The notes: generated by a model not told the origin, from the sequence alone. A stretch of DNA of 64,000 nucleotides from Acinetobacter equi (GCF_001307195.1 NZ_CP012808.1:2108001-2172000); one strand, 5' to 3'. Positions 10,246 to 18,827 are shown, numbered from the stretch's first letter. Numbers and translations: made by a program.

Positions 10246-10710
10246 ATGAAATTATTATTAATGGTACTCGGAATATGTTTTTCTATGTCTAGTTTTGCTC
10301 AATTTGGGGAAGTTAATAAACAAAATTTAATAGGGAATTGGTCTTGTAGTGCTTCATTTAAAGCTGGTGATTTAGATATCATTGAAGTATCAAAGCTTTC
10401 TTTTCAAGAAGATGGAAGTTCTTTACAGGTAGGTATTGGATACTATAAAAATATGAATGATGAGGCTAAATTACAATATGACATTGCTTCATCTTGGAGT
10501 TTAAATGACAAAGTTTTAAAGTTTTATAAATCAAGAATTAATAATCATTCTTTTGATAATGCTGCATTTAATAAGACATATCAAATTACCGAAAATTTGT
10601 TGAAAAGCCTTGATAAAGACCATGATTTTATAGTTCATGATTTAACTGAAAATTTATTGGTTATTATTCCTAAAGGATATAATTTTGCAGAGGTATGCCA
10701 TAGGTTATAA
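10246..10710 (+). CDS. Small exported protein, member 2 of a paralogous pair
   Basis: This 154-residue protein has a clear signal peptide (LLLMVLGICFSMSSFA, cleavage near residue 18). Its mature start, NLIGNWSCSASFK, matches that of the gene 100 bases upstream. A second cysteine lies near the C-terminus (VCHRL), as in the paralogue. I chose the ATG at 10246 because GGAG lies nine bases upstream; an in-frame ATG at 10231 overlaps that ribosome binding site. Beyond the first 30 mature residues the two proteins have diverged strongly, which suggests an old duplication or selection for divergence. Function unknown. Confidence 0.6.
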   Translation: MKLLLMVLGICFSMSSFAQFGEVNKQNLIGNWSCSASFKAGDLDIIEVSKLSFQEDGSSLQVGIGYYKNMNDEAKLQYDIASSWSLNDKVLKFYKSRINNHSFDNAAFNKTYQITENLLKSLDKDHDFIVHDLTENLLVIIPKGYNFAEVCHRL

Positions 10711-10728
10711 TTATAAAGTCATTTTCTA

Positions 10729-10762
10729 TAAAAAAAACCGAGATAAAAATCTCGGTCTTTTC
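10729..10762 (-). terminator. Terminator of fpr, probably bidirectional
   Basis: An eight-base-pair perfect stem (ACCGAGAT / ATCTCGGT) lies between two convergent genes. On the - strand it is followed by a run of seven T, and on the + strand by TCTTTTCT. It ends fpr and may also end the small exported protein gene. Confidence 0.8.
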
Positions 10763-10774
10763 TATTTTAGAAAT

Positions 10775-11554
10775 TTATTTTTCTACAAATGCACGCTCAA
10801 TAACATAATCGCCAAGAACACCCATACGAGGAGATTCTTTTAAACCATGTTGGTCAAGAAGCGCTGCAACATCATCTAAGAATGCAGGGCTACCGCAAAG
10901 CATTGCACGGTCTGTTTCAGGGTTAAAACGTGGTAAACCGATTTTTTCAAATAAAGCACCAGTTTCAATAGCTGTAGTTACACGACCTTGAGTATGAAAG
11001 TCTTCACGAGTCACTGTTGGGTAATAAACTAATTTTTCTTTCGCACCTAATTCGCCAAAGAATTCATGATTTGGAATTTCATTTTCAATTAAGTCTTGAT
11101 AAGCCAATTCAGAAATATAACGAGTACCATGAACAACAATGATTTTCTCAAAGCGTTCATAAGTTTCAGGATCACGAATAACTGAAAGGAAAGGAGCAAG
11201 TCCTGTACCAGAAGAAAGGAGATATAAGTTTTTACCAGGATTTAAATCATCAAGCACTAAAGTTCCTGTTGGTTTTTTTGAAACAAGAATTTCATCACCC
11301 ACTTTTACTTTTTGTAGAATTGAAGTTAAAGGACCATCTGGTACTTTAATTGAGAAGAATTCTAATTCTTCTTCATAGTTTGCACTAGCAATAGAATAGG
11401 CGCGCATTAAAGGCTTACCATTCACTTCAAGACCAATCATCACAAATTGACCATTTTTAAAACGTAATGCAACATCACGAGTCGTTTTAAAAGAGAATAA
11501 AGTGTCATTCCAGTGGTGAACGTGAGTAATCTTTTCGACGTTGAAAGCAGCCAT
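10775..11554 (-). CDS. fpr: Ferredoxin/flavodoxin-NADP+ reductase
   Basis: Fpr transfers electrons between NADPH and ferredoxin or flavodoxin using FAD, in the cytoplasm. The 259-residue protein shows the FAD-binding RAYSIAS motif (RxYS), the NADP-binding GTGLAPFLS motif and the CGSPAF segment, and ends in the typical aromatic-containing tail AFVEK. The ATG at 11554 (MAAFNVEKI) matches the family N-terminus; a TTG 12 bases upstream is a less likely start. It is a single gene with its own terminator, divergent from trmO. Size and motifs match the Pseudomonas-type bacterial Fpr class. Confidence 0.92.
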   Translation of the reverse strand: MAAFNVEKITHVHHWNDTLFSFKTTRDVALRFKNGQFVMIGLEVNGKPLMRAYSIASANYEEELEFFSIKVPDGPLTSILQKVKVGDEILVSKKPTGTLVLDDLNPGKNLYLLSSGTGLAPFLSVIRDPETYERFEKIIVVHGTRYISELAYQDLIENEIPNHEFFGELGAKEKLVYYPTVTREDFHTQGRVTTAIETGALFEKIGLPRFNPETDRAMLCGSPAFLDDVAALLDQHGLKESPRMGVLGDYVIERAFVEK

Positions 11555-11661
11555 TAAAGGTCTCAATATAAATTATCAAATTAGAACAGTTTACTATTCT
11601 AATCTAAAATCATTCTCGATAAACTGAATATATTTAATTGAACTTATCAGAAAAAGTGATT

Positions 11662-12381
11662 ATGACTGTTGTAAATCTACCAATTATTGGTTATATGCAT
11701 TCTCCTTACCGTGAAAAATTTGGAATTCCTCGTCAGCCAAATTTAGTTCAGGTCGAATCTTATATTGAAATGGTAGAACCTTATAATGATTTACTTGCAT
11801 TTGAAGGTATTGAGCAATTTAGTCATTTATGGTTAATTTGGCAGTTTCATGATAATAAAAATCAAGATCAATCTAATAAATTTAGACCACAAGTTCGACC
11901 ACCACGTTTAGGTGGAAATAAAAAAATAGGTGTTTTTGCAACACGAAGTATGTATAGACCATCGCCTATTGGATTATCTGTGGTAAAGCTTAAAGAAGTT
12001 AAAAAAGAAGGAAAAAATATTCGTGTATATGTCACAGGAAGTGATTTATTAGATGGCACGCCAATTTTAGATATAAAACCTTATATTGAATATTCAGATG
12101 CTGTTTTGAATGCACAAAGTAGCTATGCACAAGATGAGCCGATAAAAAAAGCGGTGATTTGGCATGAGAATGCTGAAATTTTATTAAAAAAATTAGTTCA
12201 AAATAATGAAATTAATACACGTATGATTGATGAATTAGAACAAGTTCTTTCATTTGATCCAAAACCAGCCTATCAAAATGATGATACGCGTATATATGGA
12301 TTCAGATTTGCAGATTTTAATATTCAATTTAAATCATTAGCTGATCATATATTAATTTTAAATATCTCTCGCTATGTTTGA
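11662..12381 (+). CDS. trmO: tRNA (N6-threonylcarbamoyladenosine(37)-N6)-methyltransferase TrmO
   Basis: TrmO (YaeB/TsaA-like) methylates t6A37 of tRNA-Thr using S-adenosylmethionine. The 239-residue protein contains the family blocks IGYMHSPYREKFGIPRQP, FEGIEQFSHLWLIWQFH, VRPPRLGGNKKIGVFATRS and YRPSPIGLSVVKL. The C-terminal part (KPAYQNDDTRIYGFRF) is the second domain of the E. coli-like proteins. The start at ATG 11662 is chosen over an in-frame TTG at 11638 because the family begins just before the IGYMHSP block. The gene stands alone, divergent from fpr. Confidence 0.88.
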   Translation: MTVVNLPIIGYMHSPYREKFGIPRQPNLVQVESYIEMVEPYNDLLAFEGIEQFSHLWLIWQFHDNKNQDQSNKFRPQVRPPRLGGNKKIGVFATRSMYRPSPIGLSVVKLKEVKKEGKNIRVYVTGSDLLDGTPILDIKPYIEYSDAVLNAQSSYAQDEPIKKAVIWHENAEILLKKLVQNNEINTRMIDELEQVLSFDPKPAYQNDDTRIYGFRFADFNIQFKSLADHILILNISRYV

Positions 12382-12519
12382 AATTTATTAAATTTGTCAC
12401 TATTTTAATAGATTGATTGATTTTTTTAGCATAAAAATCAGTTGCATATGTTTTCTCTATGTTTATAATTTTAAATGTGTAAAAAACACATAATTAAATA
12501 AAAGATAGAGAAAATAATT

Positions 12520-14103
12520 ATGAAAAAAATAAATAAAAAGGTTTTGGGGCTTACTATTCAGATGTCCATACTTACCTGTATGGTTGCTCAAGCTCATATG
12601 GCTTATGCAGGTTCTGTTATGGTTTGTGATGGAACACAAACTGGATCAGGATATTCAAGCAATAATATATATCCTTCAGAATTTTGTCCAAATGCAACTG
12701 GTGCAGGTATTTTTGCATTAAATGGCAGTCCATTTAGTTCAACTTCTGCTTCAATTGGTGTTGGGATAGATGCTAATGGGATAAATGTTAGTACAATTTC
12801 ACTTTATGGAACAAATGTCGCTGTAAAAGCACAAATGGATATGGAAAGTCACCAAATTAAAAATTTAGCGAATGGTGTAGCTACTACCGATGCGGTCAAT
12901 TTAGGGCAATTAAATACAGCAAAAGCTGATGCAATTGCTACAAGCAATACCTATACCGATACAGCAAAAGCTGATGCAATAGCACAAAGTAAGACATATA
13001 CCGATACAGCAAAAGCTGATGCAATAGCACAAAGTAAGACATATACTGATACAGCAAAAGCTGATGCAATTGCTACAAGTAATACCTATACGGATGCAGC
13101 AAAAGCAGAAGCAATTGCTACAAGTAATGCTTATACCGATACAGCAAAAGCAGAAGCGATTACTACAAGTAATACCTATACGGATGCAGCAAAAGCTGAT
13201 GCAATTGCTACAAGTAATGCGTATACGGATGTAGCAAAAGCAGAAGCAATTGCTACAAGTAATGCGTATACGGATGTAGCAAAAGCAGAAGCAATTAGTA
13301 CAAGTAATGCATATATGGATGTAGCAAAAGCAGAAGCAATAGCGACGAGTAATACTTACACGGATGCAGCGAAGGCAGAAAGTAAAACGTATACGGATAC
13401 AGCAAAAGCAGAAGCAATTGCTACAAGTAATGCGTATACGGATGTAGCAAAAGCAGAAGCGATTACTACAAGTAATGCCTATACGGATGTGGCAAAAGCA
13501 GAAGCAATTAGTACAAGTAATGCATATACGGATGTAGCAAAAGCAGAAGCAATAGCGACGAGCAATACTTATACGGATGCAGCGAAGGTAGAAAGTAAAA
13601 CGTATACGGATGTAGCAAAAGCAGATGCAATTTCAACAAGTAATGCTTATACAGATAGTGCGACAGCGAATACGATAGGGATGTTAAATTCAACTAATCA
13701 AAGTTTAACTGAGTTTTTAGGTGCTGGAGCATCTTATGATACAACCACGCAAAATTTTAGTGGTCCACAATTTCAGGTGGGAGGGGCTACATATTATAAT
13801 GTTGGTGATGCGGTAGAAGCACTTGATTCAAGAATTGATGGTGTATCAGATCAAGTCAATCATTTAGAAGAAAAATTGGAGGAAGGCTTGGCTATGTCAG
13901 CTGCTATGGCAGGTTTGTTCCAGCCTTATAATGTAGGTAAATTTAATGTTTCTGTTGCAGGAGGTGGTTATGGTAGTCAGGGCGCAATTGCAGTGGGTTC
14001 AGGATTCCGTTTTAATGAGAATGTCGCTGTAAAAGCTGGGCTTGCGAGCATTCCTGGTAAAGGTAAAGCAAGTTATAATGTTGGTATGAATTTTGAGTGG
14101 TAA
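12520..14103 (+). CDS. Small YadA-like trimeric autotransporter adhesin, copy 1
   Basis: This 527-residue protein is a compact trimeric autotransporter. A signal peptide (about 1-30) precedes a short head of about 85 residues with two cysteines. A neck-like segment (HQIKNLANGVATTDAVNLGQL) leads into a stalk of fifteen 15-residue repeats of the type AKAEAIATSNAYTDV, with two 11-residue versions. Fifteen-residue repeats are known in YadA-type right-handed coiled-coil stalks. The last 75 residues form the YadA membrane anchor, ending in the aromatic residue W. It should be displayed on the outer membrane for adhesion or aggregation. The next gene is a near paralogue. The ligand is unknown, and Acinetobacter Ata is much larger. 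Confidence 0.85.
   Translation: MKKINKKVLGLTIQMSILTCMVAQAHMAYAGSVMVCDGTQTGSGYSSNNIYPSEFCPNATGAGIFALNGSPFSSTSASIGVGIDANGINVSTISLYGTNVAVKAQMDMESHQIKNLANGVATTDAVNLGQLNTAKADAIATSNTYTDTAKADAIAQSKTYTDTAKADAIAQSKTYTDTAKADAIATSNTYTDAAKAEAIATSNAYTDTAKAEAITTSNTYTDAAKADAIATSNAYTDVAKAEAIATSNAYTDVAKAEAISTSNAYMDVAKAEAIATSNTYTDAAKAESKTYTDTAKAEAIATSNAYTDVAKAEAITTSNAYTDVAKAEAISTSNAYTDVAKAEAIATSNTYTDAAKVESKTYTDVAKADAISTSNAYTDSATANTIGMLNSTNQSLTEFLGAGASYDTTTQNFSGPQFQVGGATYYNVGDAVEALDSRIDGVSDQVNHLEEKLEEGLAMSAAMAGLFQPYNVGKFNVSVAGGGYGSQGAIAVGSGFRFNENVAVKAGLASIPGKGKASYNVGMNFEW
12918..13662 (+). repeat. 45-base tandem repeats encoding the adhesin stalk, copy 1
   Basis: Near-identical 45-base units encode 15 residues each (AKAxAIxTSNxYTDx). 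I count about fifteen full units and two 33-base units. A higher-order block of three full units plus one short unit, around 13262-13395, recurs around 13460-13612 with few changes, which indicates a recent internal duplication. Such arrays can gain or lose units by recombination or slippage. Confidence 0.85.
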
Positions 14104-14151
14104 TTTAATAAAAATAATTTAAAAAATTATAATTATTTTTCACTATCTTAT

Positions 14152-14188
14152 AAAAGCCAAAAGTATTTTATGACTTTTGGCTTTTTAT
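14152..14188 (+). terminator. Terminator of adhesin gene copy 1
   Basis: A ten-base-pair stem (AGCCAAAAGT / ACTTTTGGCT) is followed by five T. A very similar hairpin with similar flanking sequence follows adhesin copy 2, so it was duplicated along with the gene. Confidence 0.8.
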
Positions 14189-14239
14189 ATTTTTAATCGA
14201 TAAATTTTTTAAATTGATATAAAGAAAACATACTTTTCG

Positions 14240-14331
14240 TAATCTTGCATGATGACACAAATGTATAACTTAAAGGTTATTTTGTTACAGCAATGAGTGG
14301 TTAACAGTATGAGAGTTTAGAGATCGTACAA
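14240..14331 (+). pseudogene. Decayed fragment of the OB-fold (YgiW-like) gene
   Basis: Bases 14251-14280 match 16380-16409 of the intact OB-fold gene at 29 of 30 positions. Homology continues at about 24 of 33 positions to 14313, then 15 of 16 after a two-base insertion. In the frame of the intact gene the fragment reads DDTNV, stop, LKGYFVTAMSG, stop: a CAA codon has become TAA. It has no start and runs up to the next adhesin gene. It is a dead remnant of a second OB-fold gene that once followed adhesin copy 1. Confidence 0.8.
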
Positions 14332-14340
14332 GGAATATTT

Positions 14341-15987
14341 ATGAAACAAATAAATAAAAAAACTTGGGATCTTGATTTGAAAATTTTATTTTTTATATTA
14401 TTGATAACATGGAGTAATTATGTATTTTCTGGTTCTGTGATGATATGTGATAATCCAAATTCGGTAATGCCTAATTTGTCAAGCAATACGATATATCCCA
14501 ATCCAAGTTTTTATTGTCCCACAGCATTTAGCATAGGTATTTTTGAATCAAATTCTGAACCATTTAATTCAAATGGTGCTTCAATTGGTTTAGGAATGGA
14601 TGCAAAAGGGAGAAATGCAGGTACTCTATCATTTTATGGCAGTAACATTGCTGTAAAAGCGCAAATAGATATGGAAAATCATCAAATTAAAAATTTAGCA
14701 AATGGTGTTGCTATCAGAGATGCGGTGAATTTAGGACAGTTAAATACGGCAAAAGCGGATGCAATTTCAACAAGTAATACATATACAGATGTAGCGAAAG
14801 CGGATGCAATTTCAACAAGTAATGCATATACAGATGTAGCAAAAGCGGATGCAATTTCAACAAGTAATGCATATACAAATGCAGCGAAAGCAGAAGCAAT
14901 TACTACAAGTAATGCCTATACAGATGTAGCAAAAGCAGATGCGATTACACAAGGTAGAGCTTATACAGATGTAGCGAAAGCAGAAGCAATTACTACAAGT
15001 AATGCCCATACCGATGTAGCAAAAGCAGACGCGATTACACAAGGTAGAGCTTATACAGATGTAGCGAAAGCAGAAGCAATTACTACAAGTAATGCCTATA
15101 CAGATGTAGCGAAAGCGGATGCAATTTCAACAAGTAATGCATATACAGATGTAGCAAAAGCAGAAGCAATTACTACAAGTAATGCCTATACAGATGTAGC
15201 GAAAGCAGAAGCAATTACTACAAGTAATGCCCATACCGATGTAGCAAAAGCAGACGCGATTACACAAGGTAGAGCTTATACAGATGTAGCAAAAGAGGAT
15301 GCAATTTCAACAAGTAAAGCATATACAGATGTAGCGAAAGCAGATGCGATTACACAAGGTAGAGCTTATACAGATGTAGCGAAAGCGGATGCAATTTCAA
15401 CAAGTAATACATATACAGATACTGTCAAAACCGATGTAATTCAAACTTCGGTGGAAGCAAGTAATGCTTATACAAATCAAGTCAAGGCAGAAATGATTTC
15501 AACAATTAATAACGTAAGAGATAGGAGTATAAATGCAAATTCTACAGATATGATAAATAGTGCTCAATTGAATTTGATTAATCAGAATTTAGCAGATTTT
15601 TTTGGTGCAGGAGCTATTTATAATACAACGACACAAAACTTTAGAGGTCCAATATTCCAAGTTAATGGTGAAAATTATTATAATGTGAGTGATGCCTTAA
15701 AAGCACTTGATTCAAGAATTGATGGAGTATCTAAGCAAGTTACTCATTTGCAGGATCAATTAGAAGAAGGCTTGGCAATGTCTGCTGCTATGGCAGGTTT
15801 GTTCCAGCCTTATCATGTGGGAAAATTTAATGTTTCTGTTGCTGGTGGTGGTTATGGTCGACAAGGTGCAGTTGCTGTAGGTTCTGGATTTCGCTTTAGC
15901 CAAAATATTGCAATTAAAGCTGGACTAGCTAGCATTCTAGGTAGGGGAAAAGCAAGCTATAACGTTGGTATGAATTTTGAGTGGTAA
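14341..15987 (+). CDS. Small YadA-like trimeric autotransporter adhesin, copy 2
   Basis: This 548-residue paralogue of the adhesin upstream has the same plan: signal peptide (about 1-30), short head with two cysteines, neck-like HQIKNLANGVAIRDAVNLG, stalk, and YadA anchor. The anchor starts at LEEGLAMSAAMAGLFQPY, is almost identical to that of copy 1, and also ends in W. The stalk has about fifteen 15-residue repeats, here alternating AKAEAITTSNAYTDV with the variant AKADAITQGRAYTDV, followed by irregular units. The head has diverged more than neck or anchor. AAGGAAT lies shortly before the ATG. The two genes arose by tandem duplication. Confidence 0.85.
   Translation: MKQINKKTWDLDLKILFFILLITWSNYVFSGSVMICDNPNSVMPNLSSNTIYPNPSFYCPTAFSIGIFESNSEPFNSNGASIGLGMDAKGRNAGTLSFYGSNIAVKAQIDMENHQIKNLANGVAIRDAVNLGQLNTAKADAISTSNTYTDVAKADAISTSNAYTDVAKADAISTSNAYTNAAKAEAITTSNAYTDVAKADAITQGRAYTDVAKAEAITTSNAHTDVAKADAITQGRAYTDVAKAEAITTSNAYTDVAKADAISTSNAYTDVAKAEAITTSNAYTDVAKAEAITTSNAHTDVAKADAITQGRAYTDVAKEDAISTSKAYTDVAKADAITQGRAYTDVAKADAISTSNTYTDTVKTDVIQTSVEASNAYTNQVKAEMISTINNVRDRSINANSTDMINSAQLNLINQNLADFFGAGAIYNTTTQNFRGPIFQVNGENYYNVSDALKALDSRIDGVSKQVTHLQDQLEEGLAMSAAMAGLFQPYHVGKFNVSVAGGGYGRQGAVAVGSGFRFSQNIAIKAGLASILGRGKASYNVGMNFEW
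14750..15420 (+). repeat. 45-base tandem repeats encoding the adhesin stalk, copy 2
   Basis: About fifteen 45-base units encode 15-residue stalk repeats. Two unit types alternate in the middle (TTSNAYTDV and TQGRAYTDV endings), and several adjacent pairs are identical at the DNA level, so pairs were copied together. The frame is kept throughout. Confidence 0.85.
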
Positions 15988-16030
15988 TCTAAGGGTTTAA
16001 AAAATATAATTATTTTTACTATCTTAGAAA

Positions 16031-16060
16031 AGCCAAAAGTACTTGTGGGTTTTGGCTTTT
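16031..16060 (+). terminator. Terminator of adhesin gene copy 2
   Basis: A stem AGCCAAAA / TTTTGGCT with an 11-base loop is followed by TTTGTAT. The preceding bases also resemble those after copy 1. Confidence 0.7.
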
Positions 16061-16235
16061 GTATATATGTTTCATGAAAGTTATTAATATTTTATTCATT
16101 TCAGTTATTGTTAGATTTTTATGTGAATATAAAAATAAATTAAAGAGAATAAATTTTTAAATCTTAAGATTCACTTCATCTTTGTTTGTTTTAATATCTA
16201 TATCGAAAAGAAGCATGATATTAAAGAGGTATAAG

Positions 16236-16610
16236 ATGAAGAATATTTCTAAAGCAATTTTAATGGCTACCGTATTAGGTTCATCGACTGTAGCAACAGT
16301 TGCAATTGCAAAAGAACCAATTGTAAATCAAGGTGCATTCCATCGTACAGTAACAGTTAAAGAAGCATTAACATTACGTGATGACACAAATGTACAACTT
16401 AAAGGTTATATCGTAAAAGCAATTGGTGATGAAAAGTATGAGTTTAAAGATCGTACTGGTAGTATTACTGTAGATATTGATGATGATTTATGGTACGGAA
16501 GAACAATTTCAGCAAAAACACCAGTAACTATTATCGGTGAAGTGGATGTTGATTATAAGCCAATGAAACGCGTTGAAATTGATGTGGATGCGGTAATAAT
16601 TGATGAATAG
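16236..16610 (+). CDS. Periplasmic bacterial OB-fold protein, YgiW/YdeI-like
   Basis: The 124-residue protein has a signal peptide (about 1-24, ending AIA) and one BOF domain with the blocks TVKEALTLRDDTNVQLKGYI, YEFKDRTGSITVDID and TPVTIIGEVDVDY. Family members such as YgiW and YdeI are periplasmic stress-tolerance proteins. The start at 16236 has AGAGG seven bases upstream; the frame is open to 16182 but no better start exists there. A two-component pair follows after a hairpin. The arrangement ygiW-qseB-qseC is known from Pasteurellaceae and, divergently, from E. coli, which supports the call. A dead second copy lies upstream at 14240-14331. Confidence 0.8.
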   Translation: MKNISKAILMATVLGSSTVATVAIAKEPIVNQGAFHRTVTVKEALTLRDDTNVQLKGYIVKAIGDEKYEFKDRTGSITVDIDDDLWYGRTISAKTPVTIIGEVDVDYKPMKRVEIDVDAVIIDE

Positions 16611-16637
16611 TTCGTGTTTAGCTTTCTAAATTAAATA

Positions 16638-16673
16638 AAAGGCTGCATCATGTATATGCGGTCTTTTTTTATA
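16638..16673 (+). terminator. Hairpin with T-tract between OB-fold gene and response regulator
   Basis: The stem GGCTGCAT / ATGCGGTC includes two G-T pairs and is followed by seven T. It should at least reduce read-through from the OB-fold gene into the regulator operon. Confidence 0.65.
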
Positions 16674-16707
16674 AGTGAAATTTAAATTTAGAGACGATGT
16701 TATAAAT

Positions 16708-17370
16708 ATGAGAATACTAATTGTAGAAGATGATGCATCACAAGCAGAAAGTATTAAAAGTTGGTTAGAGTTAGACGGCTACAATGTAGATTGGGTTGAT
16801 CAAGGTGATCATGCTTTGCTTGCTATTGAACAGCATAAATATGATTGTATTTTATTAGATCGTGGATTACCGAAGTTATCTGGTGATGAAGTCATTCAGA
16901 TTTTACGATTGAAGAAAAATGATACAGCTGTCATATTTATTACTGCAAAAGATAGCGTATATGATCGTGTTGAAGGATTAGATTTAGGCGCGAATGATTA
17001 TTTAGTTAAGCCTTTTAATTTAGAAGAATTATCTGCAAGAATTCGTGCACAACTCAGACAAAAACAAGAACAACATTCTGATCAAATTCAATTTTCAAAT
17101 ATTATGTTGAATATTCAGGCAAAACAGGTATTTGTAGATGAAAAATCAATTAATTTGACGGCTAAAGAATTTCAAATATTATATAAATTAATGCAAAAAC
17201 CAGAGCATATAGTCACTCGAGAACAATTAGAAGAATCTTTATATGCATGGGGGGAAGAAATAGAAAGCAATGCGATAGAGGTTTATATTTATCAACTAAG
17301 AAAAAAAATTGGATCAAAGTCAATCAAGACGATACGCGGTTTAGGTTATAAAATGAGTCGTGAAATATGA
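16708..17370 (+). CDS. OmpR-family response regulator, QseB-like
   Basis: The 220-residue protein has a receiver domain with acidic pocket EDD (residues 7-9), phosphoacceptor D51 in ILLDRGLP, T79 and K101 in LVKPF. A winged-helix DNA-binding domain ends in TIRGLGYKM. The start at ATG 16708 gives the canonical MRILIVEDD N-terminus; the frame is open upstream to 16675. The stop overlaps the kinase start by four bases (ATGA), so the two are co-translated. The QseB label rests on the sequence style and the adjacent YgiW-like gene; a PmrA-type regulator is the alternative. Targets are unknown. Confidence 0.85.
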   Translation: MRILIVEDDASQAESIKSWLELDGYNVDWVDQGDHALLAIEQHKYDCILLDRGLPKLSGDEVIQILRLKKNDTAVIFITAKDSVYDRVEGLDLGANDYLVKPFNLEELSARIRAQLRQKQEQHSDQIQFSNIMLNIQAKQVFVDEKSINLTAKEFQILYKLMQKPEHIVTREQLEESLYAWGEEIESNAIEVYIYQLRKKIGSKSIKTIRGLGYKMSREI

Positions 17371-18704
17371 GTGCTAAACAAACGATTTCATTGCGAAAAA
17401 AATTAGTTAAAAGCTCGGTTTTGAGTTCTGTTCTTGCAGGTTGTGCTGCGTTCATTTTATTGATGGTTATTAGTTCATATCAGACGATGTCAATTAATGA
17501 TGAAATCATGGATGAAATTACAGATATGTTGCTTACCTCTGATATTACAATGAACACAGGCTTACATATTGATGAATTAAGTGATGAGTTTGATGTGGAA
17601 TATCAATTGATTTTTAATAATGAAGTTATGACATCATCTGAAAAATTCCCAGCTCAGGTCGATTTGAGAAAATATACCGATAAAGGATATTCCTATATTT
17701 TATATGATCACCAATTATGGCGAACATATATAAATTATGAAGATGATCCTAACTTTTATGTTATCTCACTACAACCGATAAAGATTCGTTTTGAAGAGAT
17801 TGTTCAGACACTTGCTGTCTATTTATTCGTGGTGATTGTACTTTGGTTTTTACAATGGGGCTTTATTCATTTTGCAATTAAAAAACAATTTAAAAATATT
17901 TCACTTTTGTCAGATAAAATTTCGAGACGTAATGCTACAAATTTAGAACCAATTGTTCAAAAGCCAATAGAAATCGTTGAATTTAGACCTATAGTTTCGC
18001 AGTTAAATCATTTATTAGAACGTTTAAAAGCATCAATGCTTGCTGAACAACGTTTTACAGCGGATGCATCTCATGAACTAAGATCTCCATTATCTGCAAT
18101 TCAAATGCGTTTGCAATTATTACAACGGAAATACAAAGAGTATCCTGACTTTCAAAGTGACATTCAGCAAATTCAAATTGATGTAAATAGAAATCAACAT
18201 GTATTAGAAAATTTATTGCTATTAGCTCGATTAGATCCTGCTGAAGCAAATAAATTGCCTAAATCGAGCTTCGATATTGATTTAACTATTATGGAGGTTT
18301 TGGGAAGCCTACAGCCATTTATTGAAGAGAAGCATATTCAATGTAACGTTAAAGAAGAAAATCATTATTTATTAGCAAATCCGGAGTTGATTTATACATG
18401 TATTCGCAATTTAGTTGATAATGCAATTCGTTATGAAAAGTATGAAGGTAATATTAATATATCTAGTCGAAAATCAGAGCATATGTTAGAAATTATTATA
18501 GAAGATTCTGGTGATAAATTAGATGATGGAACTTTACAACATTTAGGAGAGCGATTCTATAGAGCTTTAGGCACAAAAACGAAAGGATCTGGCTTAGGGT
18601 TATCAATTTGTAAAAAAATTATTGAATTACATGGTGGTTTAATTCAATTTTCAAGATCAAGTTATGGTGGTTTGAAAGCAGTTATTCAATTACCACAAGA
18701 ATAA
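17367..18704 (+). CDS. Sensor histidine kinase, QseC-like
   Basis: The 445-residue inner membrane kinase has two membrane segments (about 17-35 and 148-168) enclosing a periplasmic sensor of about 110 residues rich in acidic residues. The H-box ADASHELRSPLSAIQ contains the phosphorylated His236. The N-box NLVDNAIRYE and the G-box GSGLGLSI form the ATPase domain. It is the partner of the regulator it overlaps. Size and layout match QseC (about 450 residues). The acidic sensor stretch (DEIMDEITDM, DELSDEFDVEY) could bind cations, which would also fit a PmrB-like role. The signal cannot be decided from sequence. Confidence 0.86.
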   Translation: MSAKQTISLRKKLVKSSVLSSVLAGCAAFILLMVISSYQTMSINDEIMDEITDMLLTSDITMNTGLHIDELSDEFDVEYQLIFNNEVMTSSEKFPAQVDLRKYTDKGYSYILYDHQLWRTYINYEDDPNFYVISLQPIKIRFEEIVQTLAVYLFVVIVLWFLQWGFIHFAIKKQFKNISLLSDKISRRNATNLEPIVQKPIEIVEFRPIVSQLNHLLERLKASMLAEQRFTADASHELRSPLSAIQMRLQLLQRKYKEYPDFQSDIQQIQIDVNRNQHVLENLLLLARLDPAEANKLPKSSFDIDLTIMEVLGSLQPFIEEKHIQCNVKEENHYLLANPELIYTCIRNLVDNAIRYEKYEGNINISSRKSEHMLEIIIEDSGDKLDDGTLQHLGERFYRALGTKTKGSGLGLSICKKIIELHGGLIQFSRSSYGGLKAVIQLPQE

Positions 18705-18729
18705 AAATATGATTACAAAATTGAATAAA

Positions 18730-18794
18730 TAAAGAACCCAATAGACTTTTGAATTTACTCTGTTAGGTTCTTTAAAAGTAGTATTTAGACTACT
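18730..18794. terminator. Paired hairpins between convergent kinase gene and hemP
   Basis: A long imperfect stem (AAAGAACC... / ...GGTTCTTT, 18731-18773) is followed by a perfect AGTAGT / ACTACT hairpin (18777-18794). They lie between the + strand kinase gene and the - strand hemP and probably end transcription in both directions. Confidence 0.55.
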
Positions 18795-18827
18795 TGTGCC
18801 CACGATTATTGTTTTTTGCGCTGATTA

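Noticed and set aside
12918..15420. Regular repeats that could suggest a CRISPR array
   Set aside because: The units are contiguous 45-base coding repeats in frame, without unique spacers, and encode a coiled-coil stalk.
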